Below, in pieces: positions 37,663-46,837 of a DNA stretch of 64,000 bases. This DNA comes from Ollibium composti (GTDB lineage Bacteria > Pseudomonadota > Alphaproteobacteria > Rhizobiales > Rhizobiaceae): the NCBI RefSeq assembly GCF_004801285.1, contig NZ_SSNY01000008.1, positions 186,001-250,000 of the forward strand. Reading direction: 5' to 3'. How positions within the stretch are numbered: position 1 is the first letter of the stretch; every line of letters starts with the position of its first letter. The notes beneath the pieces are model-generated. The model was given only the letters and a program-made list of their open reading frames with translations. It had not been told where the DNA came from and did not search any database. Made by a program: the position numbers and the translations under genes.

Positions 37663-39924
37663 ATGCTCAAGATAACCGGATATGCGGATCGCGTCAGCGT
37701 GATGCCGGGACAGACCATCCGCTTCATGGTCAACTGCGAATATCCGCAGTACGAGGCCGGCGTTGTGCGGGTCGTACAGGGCGACAGCGCGCCCGAGGCG
37801 CCGCCGGTGAAGCTGGTCCCGGTGCCTAGCACCGTTGACGGCCGCTATCCGGGCCGCAAGCAGGTCATCCACGCCGGCTCGTTCGCGCGCATCGACTGCG
37901 GCGACCGCTTTGCCGCCTCGCCGAGCTTCTCCATGCAGGCCATGGTCATGCCGACGACGCCGAAGAAGGGACGCCAGGCGATCATCTCCAAATGGGACGA
38001 GGCGGCCGGCAAGGGCATTGCGCTGGTGGTCGCCGAGGACGGATCGGCAGGGATCGAACTGTCCGACGGAGCGCACAAGGTCACGCTCTCGGTCGGCAAG
38101 CCGATGCTGGCGAAACACTGGTATCTGGTGGCTGCGACCTATGACGGTGCCGCCGGCAAGGTCGCCGTCCACCAGCAGCCGCAACACGATTTCCCGACCA
38201 TAGACGACTCCGGCAGCACGGAAGCGAACGCTCCGGCCGGGTTCGCCTGGGACAATGCGGCGCCGCTGCTGTTCGCCGCGAGCTGGGGCGGCGAGGATGC
38301 CGGCCGGCCCGTCGGCCGCGCACTCTACAACGGCAAGATCGACCGGCCGCGCGTTTCCACCGCCGCCCTGACGCTGGCCGAGATCGAGGCGCTGCGCGGC
38401 GACCGCTGGCCGGAACGCCTTGCCGGCACGCTCGCCGGCGCATGGGATTTCGCCGACGACATTCCGGGAGTCACCGTGCGCGACATCTCGGGCCGCCGCC
38501 TCGACGGCGCGGTCGTCAACATGCCGACGCGCGGCGTCACCGGCCACAACTTCACCGGCGAGGACGGCATGTGCTGGAAGGACCGGCCCGACCAATGGTC
38601 GGCCATCCATTTCCACGACGACGACGTCTACGACGCCGGCTGGCAGGCGGATTTTTCGCTGACCGTCCCTGAAACGATGAAGAGCGGCATCTATGCCGTG
38701 CGCATCCATGCCGAGGGCGAGGAGCAGTTCGTTACCTTCGTGGTGCGGCCGGCGCGCGGCAAGCCGACCTCCAAGCTCGCCTTCCTGTTCCCGCTTGCCA
38801 CCTACATGGCCTATGCGAACGAGCATTTCGGCACCAATGACGGGCTGGTGGAGCTGCATCTCAACCGCGCGCTGGTGCTGCATCCCCACCAGCAGTTCCT
38901 CAACGAGCACCGCGAATACGGCCACTCGCTCTACGACCTGCATTCGGACGGCAGCGGCGTCTATTATTCCTCGCGACTGCGCCCGGTGCTGAACCTGCGC
39001 CCCAAGGTCGAGGCCAACCACGGCGCCGGGCCTTCGCATCTGTGGCTGTTCAACGCCGATACGCACATCACCAGCTGGCTGGAGCACTTCGATCAGGACT
39101 ACGACGTCATCACCGACGAGGACCTGCACGAAGAAGGTTTCTCGCTGCTCTCCGGCTACCGAACGGTGATGACCGCCACTCATCCCGAATACTATTCGCG
39201 CGAGATGTACGACGCGGTCCAGCGTTTCACCCACAGCGGCGGGCGGCTGATCTATCTCGGCGGCAACGGCTTCTACTGGCGCATCGCCTACAACCGTACC
39301 CAGCCCGGCATCATCGAGGTGAGACGCTCCGAGGGCGGCAGCCGCGCCTGGGAGCCGCCGACGGGCGAATATTACCACTCCTTTACCGGTGAGTATGGCG
39401 GCATGTGGCGCCGCCAGGGCGGCCGCAGCCCCAACCATCTGGTTGGCGTCGGCTTCACCGCGCAGGGCTTCGACGTCTCGTCCTACTATCGCCGCGCATC
39501 CGGCGCCGACGATCCGCGCGCGGCGTTCATCCTCGATGGCGTCGACGATGAGATCCTCGGCGATTTCGGCCTGACCGGCGGCGGCGCTTCCGGGATGGAA
39601 CTGGATCGGCACGACGTTTCGCTCGGCTCGCCGCCGCATTCGCTGGTGGTGGCGCGCTCCGAGCGGCAGACCGAGGCGCACGTCCATGTGGTCGAAGACC
39701 TGCTGTTCAATCACATGGGCACGACCGGCGATGTGAACGACAAAGTGCACGCCGATCTCGTCTTCTTCGAGACGCCGAACGGCGGCGCCGTCTTCTCGGT
39801 CGGCTCCATCGCCTATTCCGGCGCCCTGCCGTGGAACAACTATGACAACAACATCTCGCGGCTGACGCTCAACGTGCTGCGGCGCTTCATGGACCCCGCG
39901 CCGTTCCCACTGCCCCAGGCCTGA
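37663..39924 (+). CDS. N,N-dimethylformamidase large (beta) subunit-like amidohydrolase
   Basis: A 753-residue protein of the dimethylformamidase beta-subunit family. The N-terminal half contains a LamG-like jelly-roll (about 70-250, ending LYNGKIDRPRVS). The C-terminal half carries the family core with ATHPEYYS (504-511), LGGNGFYWR (532-540) and DEILGDFGL (629-637). Characterised dimethylformamidase uses a mononuclear iron held by two Tyr and one carboxylate. Candidate Tyr and Glu residues occur in these segments, but I cannot assign the ligands. It hydrolyses N-substituted amides in known cases; whether the substrate here is dimethylformamide is doubtful given the GlpK/GlpA-like neighbours. 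GGAGA precedes the start. Confidence 0.82.
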   Translation: MLKITGYADRVSVMPGQTIRFMVNCEYPQYEAGVVRVVQGDSAPEAPPVKLVPVPSTVDGRYPGRKQVIHAGSFARIDCGDRFAASPSFSMQAMVMPTTPKKGRQAIISKWDEAAGKGIALVVAEDGSAGIELSDGAHKVTLSVGKPMLAKHWYLVAATYDGAAGKVAVHQQPQHDFPTIDDSGSTEANAPAGFAWDNAAPLLFAASWGGEDAGRPVGRALYNGKIDRPRVSTAALTLAEIEALRGDRWPERLAGTLAGAWDFADDIPGVTVRDISGRRLDGAVVNMPTRGVTGHNFTGEDGMCWKDRPDQWSAIHFHDDDVYDAGWQADFSLTVPETMKSGIYAVRIHAEGEEQFVTFVVRPARGKPTSKLAFLFPLATYMAYANEHFGTNDGLVELHLNRALVLHPHQQFLNEHREYGHSLYDLHSDGSGVYYSSRLRPVLNLRPKVEANHGAGPSHLWLFNADTHITSWLEHFDQDYDVITDEDLHEEGFSLLSGYRTVMTATHPEYYSREMYDAVQRFTHSGGRLIYLGGNGFYWRIAYNRTQPGIIEVRRSEGGSRAWEPPTGEYYHSFTGEYGGMWRRQGGRSPNHLVGVGFTAQGFDVSSYYRRASGADDPRAAFILDGVDDEILGDFGLTGGGASGMELDRHDVSLGSPPHSLVVARSERQTEAHVHVVEDLLFNHMGTTGDVNDKVHADLVFFETPNGGAVFSVGSIAYSGALPWNNYDNNISRLTLNVLRRFMDPAPFPLPQA

Positions 39925-39950
39925 ACAGAGCGGCGCAAAAGAGCGACATC

Positions 39951-41348
39951 ATGCCAGACGGGGACCTCTTCGACGTGGCGGTGGTCGGCGGCGGCGTCGT
40001 CGGCTGCGCCGTCGCCCGGCGCTTCACGCTGGACGGGGCCCGCACCGTCTTGCTGGAGCGCGGCGCCGACATATTGAGCGGCGCCAGCAAGGCCAACAGC
40101 GCCTTGCTGCACACCGGCTTCGACGCGCCGCCCGCCAGCCTGGAAGTGGCATGCATGCAGGCGGGCTACAGGGAATATCTGGAGATCCGAGAGCGGCTGA
40201 ACCTGCCGCTGCTCGAAACCGGGGCGATGGTCGTCGCCTGGAACGAAGCTGATCGGGAACGACTCAACGCCATTGAGGCGCAGGCGAGACAGAACGGCGT
40301 CGACGACGTCAGGCGTCTGACGCCGGCCGAGGTTCTGGCGCGCGAGCCGCATCTTGCGCCGGATACCCGCGGCGCGCTTCTGGTGCCGGGCGAGCACGTC
40401 ATCGATCCCTGGTCGGCGCCCCTCGCCTATCTGACCCAGGCGGTCGAAAACGGCGCCCGGGCGGTCTTCGGCGCCGAGGTGACGGGCGGATCGTTCGACG
40501 GCAGCGAGTGGGCGTTGCAAACGTCCAAGGGTCCGGTGCGGACCGGCCTCGTGGTCAACTGCGCCGGCCTGTTCGGCGATATCCTCGAGCAGCGCCTGCT
40601 CGGCTCGGCCGGCTTCACCATCAAGCCGCGCAAGGGGCAGTTCGTCGTCTTCGACAAGGCAGCCGCTGCGTTCCTGCGCACGATCATCCTGCCGGTGCCG
40701 AACGAACGCACCAAGGGCGTCGTGCTCACGCGCACCATCTTCGGCAACGTTCTGGTCGGGCCGACGGCGGAGGAGCAGGACGACCGCGACCACGCGGGCG
40801 TCGACGAAGCGGTTCTGCGCACCCTCATCGCCAAGGCGGTCGCCATGGTGCCGGCGCTCGCCGGCATGCCGGTAACGGCCGTCTATGCCGGCCTGCGCCC
40901 CGCAAGCGAGAGGAAGGAATACCGCGTCTCGGCCGATGCCGAGCGGCGCTGGATCAGCGTCGGCGGCATCCGCTCCACCGGCCTGACGGCCGCTCTCGGG
41001 CTGGCGGCCCATGTCGCCCGCCTGCATGCGGACATGAAGCAAAAAAAGGATCTCCAGCCCCTGAAGAACCCCGTCTGGCCGCGCATGACCAACCTTGCCG
41101 AACACCTGGAACGCGATTGGCAGAAGCCGGATCACGGCGACATCGTCTGCCATTGCGAACTGGTGACGCGGCGCGAGATCGAAGCGGCGCTGAACGGCCC
41201 GCTGCCCGCCGGAGACGTCGGCGGATTGAAGCGGCGCACGCGCGCGGGCATGGGCCGCTGCCAGGGCTTTTATTGCCAGGCGCGCGTCGCCGCGCTGAGC
41301 GAAGGCCGGCTGGCCGATCCGCTGGCGGTCGATGCTTGCCATGACTGA
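39951..41348 (+). CDS. GlpA-like FAD oxidoreductase with C-terminal BFD [2Fe-2S] domain
   Basis: A 465-residue flavoprotein of the DAO superfamily. The FAD loop GGGVVGCAVARRF is at about 13-25 and a substrate domain follows. The C-terminal bacterioferritin-associated-ferredoxin-like domain has C400-x-C402 and C437-x4-C442 as cluster ligands. This matches the A subunit of anaerobic-type glycerol-3-phosphate dehydrogenase and related 2-hydroxy acid/polyol-phosphate dehydrogenases. It overlaps the next gene, which encodes a GlpB-like flavoprotein, and a GlpK-like kinase follows. Oxidation of the phosphorylated product of that kinase is the natural inference. No GlpC-like membrane anchor is present. 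Confidence 0.82.
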   Translation: MPDGDLFDVAVVGGGVVGCAVARRFTLDGARTVLLERGADILSGASKANSALLHTGFDAPPASLEVACMQAGYREYLEIRERLNLPLLETGAMVVAWNEADRERLNAIEAQARQNGVDDVRRLTPAEVLAREPHLAPDTRGALLVPGEHVIDPWSAPLAYLTQAVENGARAVFGAEVTGGSFDGSEWALQTSKGPVRTGLVVNCAGLFGDILEQRLLGSAGFTIKPRKGQFVVFDKAAAAFLRTIILPVPNERTKGVVLTRTIFGNVLVGPTAEEQDDRDHAGVDEAVLRTLIAKAVAMVPALAGMPVTAVYAGLRPASERKEYRVSADAERRWISVGGIRSTGLTAALGLAAHVARLHADMKQKKDLQPLKNPVWPRMTNLAEHLERDWQKPDHGDIVCHCELVTRREIEAALNGPLPAGDVGGLKRRTRAGMGRCQGFYCQARVAALSEGRLADPLAVDACHD

Positions 41349-42588
41349 GACGATTGCGACCGATGTGGCCATCGTCGGCGGCGGACCGGCCGGGATAGCC
41401 GCAGCACTTGTCCTGCGCGGCCGTGGCGTCGGGCGGGTGACGATCCTCGAGCGCGAAGCCGATGTCGGCGGCGTGCCCCGCCATTGCGGCCATCCCCCGT
41501 TCGGCATGCGCGAATTCGGCCGCGTGCTGACCGGCCCCGCCTATGCCCAAAGGCTTGCGGAGGCCGCCCGTCAGGCAGGTGTCGAGATCCGGACGGGCCT
41601 GTCGGTGACGGCGCTGCGACCGGGAGCAAGGCTCGATGCTATGTGTGCGGCAGGCCCGGTCGAAATCGTCGCCGGCCGCGTCATCCTGGCAACCGGCGCG
41701 CGCGAAAGCTCGCGCGCGGCGCGGCTTATTTCCGGCGATCGCCCCGTAGGGGTCATCACCACGGGAACGCTGCAACACGAAGTCCATATCGAGAAGATGC
41801 TGCCCTTCCGGCGCCCCGTCATCGTCGGCACGGAACTCGTCAGCCTCTCGGCGGTGGCCACCTGCCGCAAGGCCGGCATCCGGCCGGTCGCCGTGATCGA
41901 GGCGGCGGATCGGCCGACGGCGCGGCGCCCGCTCGATCTCTTTCCCCGCCTGCTCGGCATTCCGATGCATTATCGGGCGACGATCGCCGAAATCAGGGGG
42001 CGCGGCCGCGTCGAGGCGATAGCGATCCGCCTTGCCGACGGTTCCATGCGCGAACTCGCCTGCGACGGCGTGCTGCTGACGGGACGGTTCACGCCGGAGG
42101 CCGCGCTTGTACGCCCGAGCCATCTCGTGCTGGACGACGGCAGCGGCGGACCCGCCATCGACCAGTTCGGCCGCTGCAGCGACCCGTCCTACTTCGCCGC
42201 CGGCAACCTGCTTCGCCCCATCGAGACGGCCGGCTGGTCGTATCGTGAAGGCGCGCGCATCGGCGCGATGGTTGCCGACGACCTCGCTGGAACCCTTCCT
42301 CCCTATGTGACCACCACGACGATCGTGCGCGGCGCCAACGTCAAGCTGGTCGTGCCGCAACGCCTGTCCGCTTCCGGGCACACCGGTTCCCTCGACAGCC
42401 TCCAGATCCGCGTCGATGCTGCCACGACCGGCCCGCTGGTCGCGCGTGACGGCTCGCAGGTGCTCTGGTGCAGGCACGGCCGCCTCTTGCCGGAGCGGCG
42501 CATCCTGATACCTCTGTCGGCATTGCAGGGACCTCGCGCAGCGGGCGGAACCATAATCATAGAAGCAGCAGGCAGCGGATCTGGATAG
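41341..42588 (+). CDS. FAD/NAD(P)-binding oxidoreductase (GlpB-like partner)
   Basis: A 415-residue pyridine-nucleotide-disulphide-type flavoprotein. The N-terminal GGGPAGIAAAL binds FAD, LATGARES is the second FAD contact, and a later GRFTPEAAL region leads to a C-terminal domain of about 90 residues with no clear match. Proteins of this type are paired with GlpA/BFD proteins next to glycerol kinases in other bacteria and probably pass electrons to NAD(P) or quinone. The ATG at 41341 overlaps the previous gene by eight bases; an ATG at 41332 is possible. It ends one base before the kinase gene. Confidence 0.75.
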   Translation: MTETIATDVAIVGGGPAGIAAALVLRGRGVGRVTILEREADVGGVPRHCGHPPFGMREFGRVLTGPAYAQRLAEAARQAGVEIRTGLSVTALRPGARLDAMCAAGPVEIVAGRVILATGARESSRAARLISGDRPVGVITTGTLQHEVHIEKMLPFRRPVIVGTELVSLSAVATCRKAGIRPVAVIEAADRPTARRPLDLFPRLLGIPMHYRATIAEIRGRGRVEAIAIRLADGSMRELACDGVLLTGRFTPEAALVRPSHLVLDDGSGGPAIDQFGRCSDPSYFAAGNLLRPIETAGWSYREGARIGAMVADDLAGTLPPYVTTTTIVRGANVKLVVPQRLSASGHTGSLDSLQIRVDAATTGPLVARDGSQVLWCRHGRLLPERRILIPLSALQGPRAAGGTIIIEAAGSGSG

Positions 42589-42589
42589 G

Positions 42590-44005
42590 ATGCGGATTGC
42601 GGCGATCGATCAGGGCACCACGTCCACCCGCCTTTTGCTTGCCGACAGCGCGGGCGATATCCGCATCGCCCATTCCGTCCGGCACGGGCAGCACTATCCC
42701 AATCCGGGCTGGGTCGAGCACGACCCGCTGGAACTCTTGCGCAACGTCGCCGCATGCGTGACTGAGGCCGGACAGGTAGATGCCATCGGCCTCGACAATC
42801 AGGGAGAAAGCTGCCTCGCATGGGATGCGGTGAGCGGCGAACCGCTCTCGCCCGTCATCGTCTGGCAAGACAGCCGTACCCGCGAGACACTGGAGCGGCT
42901 GCGCGCCGACGGCGCTGAAGAACTGACGCTGGCGCGCGCCGGCCTGCCGCTCGACCCTTATTTTTCCGCCTCGAAGCTCGGCTGGATCATGGCCAACGTA
43001 CCGGCGGCGCGCGCGGCACTGGCCGCCGGCCGCCTGCGCCTCGGCACGACGGACAGCTTCTTCCTCGACAGGCTGGGCGAACGCTTCGTCACCGACGCGA
43101 CGACCGCCTCGCGCACCTCGCTGATGAACCTCGCCGCCTGCACCTGGGACGAGGAGCTCTGCCGTCTTTTCGGTGTGCCGATCGAAGCCTTGCCGCCCAT
43201 CGGGCCGACCGCCGGAACGGTCATCGCCACGATCGGCAAAGTTCCGCTCACCGCCTCGGTGGTCGACCAGCAGGCCGCCCTCTACGGACACGGCTGCCGC
43301 AAACCGGGTGACGCCAAGATCACCTTCGGGACTGGCGCGTTCGCGCTGGCTCTGACCGGCTCGCGCATCGTGCAAAGCCCCGAAACAGGCCTGTTGCCCA
43401 CCGTCGCCTGGAAGATCGGCGACGAGACGACCTATGCCGTGGATGGCGGCGTGTACGATGCCGGCGCGGCGGTCGAATGGCTAGGCAGGATCGGCCTGAT
43501 GAAGGGAGTTGAGGAGTTGCAATCCTTTGCCGAACCGGCGGCAATCGACCGCGATCTGGTTTTCGTTCCGGCGCTCTCCGGCCTCGCCTGCCCGCACTGG
43601 GACCGCTCCGCCGCAGGGCTCTGGCTCGGCCTGTCCGCCGACACGACGCGCGAGCTGATGCTGCAATCGGCGCTGGAAGGCATCGCACTGGCGACTGTCG
43701 ACGTCATCGGCGCGATGGACGGGGAAGTGGTGCTCGGCTCCACGCTGTCGATAGACGGCGGCCTGTCGCGCAGTCCCTATTTCACGCAGTTCCTGGCGGA
43801 CGCCTTGCAGCGCAGGATCGTCACGCAATCCTTCGACGAACTGACCGGCTTCGGCTGCGCGGCCATGGCCGCGCTTGCGCTGAACGGCGAACTGCCGCCT
43901 TTGCAAGGCAAAAGTTCGGTACTTGACGGCCGTCCAGGGAAAGGTTCGAACTGGCGATCGAAGTTCGCAGACGCGGTCTCCCGTTGCCGGGGCTGGCGTC
44001 AATAG
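42590..44005 (+). CDS. GlpK-like FGGY-family carbohydrate kinase with altered substrate motif
   Basis: A 471-residue FGGY kinase with the opening AIDQGTTSTR phosphate motif and FGTGAFAL adenosine region typical of glycerol kinase. Of the four glycerol contacts known in E. coli GlpK, the Glu, Tyr and Asp equivalents are present (E73, Y124, D226 in VVDQQAAL). The Arg of NQRE is replaced by glycine: the motif reads N70-Q71-G72-E73. Substrate specificity may therefore differ from glycerol. Start and stop are tightly packed (TAGGATG) with the previous gene. It is probably the step that makes the phosphorylated inducer of the DeoR regulator. Confidence 0.82.
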   Translation: MRIAAIDQGTTSTRLLLADSAGDIRIAHSVRHGQHYPNPGWVEHDPLELLRNVAACVTEAGQVDAIGLDNQGESCLAWDAVSGEPLSPVIVWQDSRTRETLERLRADGAEELTLARAGLPLDPYFSASKLGWIMANVPAARAALAAGRLRLGTTDSFFLDRLGERFVTDATTASRTSLMNLAACTWDEELCRLFGVPIEALPPIGPTAGTVIATIGKVPLTASVVDQQAALYGHGCRKPGDAKITFGTGAFALALTGSRIVQSPETGLLPTVAWKIGDETTYAVDGGVYDAGAAVEWLGRIGLMKGVEELQSFAEPAAIDRDLVFVPALSGLACPHWDRSAAGLWLGLSADTTRELMLQSALEGIALATVDVIGAMDGEVVLGSTLSIDGGLSRSPYFTQFLADALQRRIVTQSFDELTGFGCAAMAALALNGELPPLQGKSSVLDGRPGKGSNWRSKFADAVSRCRGWRQ

Positions 44006-44040
44006 CGAACGTCCGGACAAGATCGGGGGGCGGGCTGACG

Positions 44041-45381
44041 ATGGACGGGCATTATCGCGATATCCGCAAGATCGACCCGAGCCGCGACGGTCTGCTCGCC
44101 GACGGCTCGGCCAACGACATGGACAGGATGGAGATCGGGCCGACCGTCCTGGCCTACGATGAGTGGGCCGAGGCCGGTCTGCAACTGCCGGATCTGGCGC
44201 GCATGCGCGAGCATCGCTGGAAACGGCTCGTCCGATTCATCCAGGCAAGGGACTACGGCGGGCTCCTGCTGTTCGATCCGCTCAACATCCGCTACGCGAC
44301 CGACAGCACCAACATGCAGTTGTGGAACACCCACAACCCGTTTCGCGCCGTCCTCATCTGCGCCGACGGCTACATGGTCATCTGGGACTACAAGAACGCG
44401 GTTTTTCTCAGCGAGTTCAACCCGCTGGTCAGGGAACGGCGAAGCGGTGCGAACCTGTTCTACTTCGACCGCGGCGACAGGCTCGACGAGGCGGCCGACA
44501 CCTTCACAAACGAAGTCCGTGAGTTGATGCGGCTTCATTCCGGCACCAACAGGCGGCTGGCCGTCGACAAGATCATGATCCATGGGCTGAGAAGCCTCGA
44601 GGCTCAGGGTTTCGAAGTATTCCCCGGCGAAGAACTCACCGAGAAGGCGCGCGCAGTCAAAGGGCCGGACGAAATCCTGGCGATGCGCTGCGCCGTGCAC
44701 GCCTGCGAGAAGGCCGTGGGCGAGATGGAGCGTGCGGCGCGAACCGGCATCCCTTCGGGCACGATGTCGGAGGACGATGTCTGGGCGGTCCTGCATGCCG
44801 AAAATATCCGCCGGGGCGGTGAATGGATCGAAACCCGCCTGCTGGCGTCGGGTCCGCGCACCAACCCATGGTTCCAGGAATGCGGGCCGCGCATCGTCCA
44901 AGAGAACGAGGTCCTCGCCTTCGACACCGATCTGGTCGGATCCTACGGCATGTGTGTCGACATTTCCCGCACCTGGTGGATCGGCCCGGACAAGCCGTCG
45001 AGCGAGATGGTCTACGCCATGCGCCATGCGCGCGAACACATCGCGACGAACATGGAACTGCTGGCGCCGGGCGTGCGCTTCAGGGACCTGGTGTTCGGCG
45101 GGCATCATCTGGACGCGCCGTTCCAGAAGCAGAAATACGGCGCGAAGATGCACGGCGCCGGCCTGTGCGACGAGTGGCCGCTGATCACCTATCCGGACCG
45201 CTTCGACGACGGTGCGTTCGAATACGTCCTCGAACCCGGCATGGTCATGTGCGTCGAGGCCCTGGTCTCGCCGGAAGGCGGCAACTTCTCCATCAAGCTC
45301 GAGGATCAGGTTCTCATCACCGAAACCGGCTACGAGAACCTGACGAGTTATCCCTTCGACCCCGTTCTGATGGGCGAGTGA
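44041..45381 (+). CDS. dddP: DMSP lyase DddP (M24 metallopeptidase-fold)
   Basis: A 446-residue M24-fold protein. DddP cleaves dimethylsulfoniopropionate to dimethylsulfide and acrylate. The N-terminus with RKIDPSR, NDMDRMEIGPT and EWAEAGLQLP matches DddP rather than ordinary Xaa-Pro peptidases. The six metal ligands known from the Ruegeria enzyme are all present and at the same residue numbers by my count: D295, D297, D307, H371, E406 and E421. The overall length also equals that of DddP. The ATG at 44041 is preferred to a longer frame at 43984, which runs into the kinase gene. It lies 35 bases after that gene in the same operon; a TetR gene follows. Activity on DMSP is a family inference. 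Confidence 0.82.
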   Translation: MDGHYRDIRKIDPSRDGLLADGSANDMDRMEIGPTVLAYDEWAEAGLQLPDLARMREHRWKRLVRFIQARDYGGLLLFDPLNIRYATDSTNMQLWNTHNPFRAVLICADGYMVIWDYKNAVFLSEFNPLVRERRSGANLFYFDRGDRLDEAADTFTNEVRELMRLHSGTNRRLAVDKIMIHGLRSLEAQGFEVFPGEELTEKARAVKGPDEILAMRCAVHACEKAVGEMERAARTGIPSGTMSEDDVWAVLHAENIRRGGEWIETRLLASGPRTNPWFQECGPRIVQENEVLAFDTDLVGSYGMCVDISRTWWIGPDKPSSEMVYAMRHAREHIATNMELLAPGVRFRDLVFGGHHLDAPFQKQKYGAKMHGAGLCDEWPLITYPDRFDDGAFEYVLEPGMVMCVEALVSPEGGNFSIKLEDQVLITETGYENLTSYPFDPVLMGE

Positions 45382-45566
45382 AGCAACCTCGGAATAGCGA
45401 TCGGCTGCGCTTTCGGAAACAAAATCGTTCCGCTTCGTTGCCGAAATGCCCTGTGCCGTCAGCGGTTGTCGGGATGGCCGGAATTGGCCGCGCATTCTTG
45501 CTGCGGCTCGTACACGCCCGCTATTTGCTGTAGCCTGAGCCTCGACTGACGGAGGCAACCAGAACA

Positions 45567-46259
45567 ATGCGCGAGGATTCCCAGGAGAATGGCGCCGATC
45601 GCTATTCCAGCCCCGCCGCCGGCTCCGGCTCGACCGGGAATGTCAGGGCGACCAAGGAGGACTGGCTCAAGCTCGCTCTCGAAACACTGATCTGCGACGG
45701 CGTTGACGGCGTGCGCATCCTGACCCTCGGGCAGAAGCTCGGCATATCGCGATCGAGCTTCTACTGGTACTTCAAGAGCCGTCAGGATCTGCTCGACCAG
45801 CTCCTGCAATACTGGCGCGAGCGCAACACGCGCGGTATTCTCGCCCAGTCGCTCCTACCCGCCACATCGGTCACGCAGGGCGTGCTCAACGTCTTCGAGT
45901 GCTGGTACGACGAAGACCTGTTCAATCCCCGACTGGATTTCGCGGTCAGGGCATGGGCCAACGGTTCCAGCGAGGTCCGCAAGGTCGTGGATCTCGCAGA
46001 TGGCGAGCGGGTCGAGGCGATATACGCGATGTTCCTGAGATGCGGCTGTCCGCAATCCGATGCCCTGATCCGCGCTCGCATCCTCTACTTTACCCAGATC
46101 GGCTACTATGCGCTGGAGATCGTCGAGTCGATCGAGAACCGTCTCGCGCACTTGCCTGCCTATCTGCGGATCCATGCCGGCAAGGACCCGTTGGACGGCG
46201 AGGTCGAGGCCTTCGTCGCGCGCGCCTTGCGCAGAGTGGACACGCGCCAGGCGCTCTGA
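45567..46259 (+). CDS. TetR-family transcriptional regulator
   Basis: A 230-residue regulator with an N-terminal TetR helix-turn-helix (about 30-78; TLGQKLGISRSSFYWYFKSRQDLL is the recognition segment) and an all-helical ligand domain. It is separated from dddP by 185 bases, enough for its own promoter, and converges on the sarcosine oxidase genes with a 32-base gap. It may control dddP, the sox genes or itself; nothing in the sequence decides this. Ligand unknown. Confidence 0.88.
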   Translation: MREDSQENGADRYSSPAAGSGSTGNVRATKEDWLKLALETLICDGVDGVRILTLGQKLGISRSSFYWYFKSRQDLLDQLLQYWRERNTRGILAQSLLPATSVTQGVLNVFECWYDEDLFNPRLDFAVRAWANGSSEVRKVVDLADGERVEAIYAMFLRCGCPQSDALIRARILYFTQIGYYALEIVESIENRLAHLPAYLRIHAGKDPLDGEVEAFVARALRRVDTRQAL

Positions 46260-46291
46260 TCACGACGGTGGCCGAAGCCGTTTCCGCGAAG

Positions 46292-46837
46292 CTATCTCGC
46301 AACGCCATTGGGCAATTGCCCAAACCATTCCCAAAGGTAGGCGGCAAGTCCGCAGTCGACATGGACGCGCAGCCGGTTGCGCGCGCCGTGGCGATAGGCG
46401 ATCGCATTGACGCCGGCGAACAGCATGGCCGCCGACGGAGACGCCGTTTCCGGATCCAGCGTCGTAGCTCGGGCGATCACACTGCCGACGCCTTCCCCCT
46501 CGACCTCGAAGACATGCAGGGCGGCGTCCATGCGCGTCACGGCGAAGCCTTCGCCATGCCAGCCCGGCTCGACGGAGAATGGCTTCGACGAGACGGCAAG
46601 CAGCCGGTCGCGCGCGACGCGGACCTGCCATGCCGCCCCTTTGGCCAGCGCCAACGCACCAACGCCCTGCCCCATCAGGCCGGACGCGCGGTTCCATGCA
46701 TCGAAGTCGCCGCTGACCAGGAGTTGCCGGAGGCCGGCGACACTGCGCACCGTAAAGCCCGCACCTTCGATCCGGGCCGAAGCCCAGTCTGGAGCGGCCG
46801 GCCAGCGGTCCGCGAGATTGGGAATAACCTCAGCCAT
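46292..46837 (-). CDS. soxG: sarcosine oxidase gamma subunit
   Basis: A 181-residue protein with the SoxG pattern (MAEVIPNLADRWPA start, WHGEGFAVTRMDAALHVFEVEG in the middle, VHVDCGLAAYLWEW near the end). It belongs to the heterotetrameric sarcosine oxidase that demethylates N-methylglycine to glycine, with the methyl group passed to tetrahydrofolate. The start overlaps soxA by eight bases and it is the last gene of soxBDAG. Confidence 0.88.
   Translation of the reverse strand: MAEVIPNLADRWPAAPDWASARIEGAGFTVRSVAGLRQLLVSGDFDAWNRASGLMGQGVGALALAKGAAWQVRVARDRLLAVSSKPFSVEPGWHGEGFAVTRMDAALHVFEVEGEGVGSVIARATTLDPETASPSAAMLFAGVNAIAYRHGARNRLRVHVDCGLAAYLWEWFGQLPNGVAR

Noticed and set aside
43984..44040. 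Extended N-terminus of DddP
   Set aside because: It runs into the kinase gene and the family begins at the ATG at 44041; metal-ligand numbering also fits that start.
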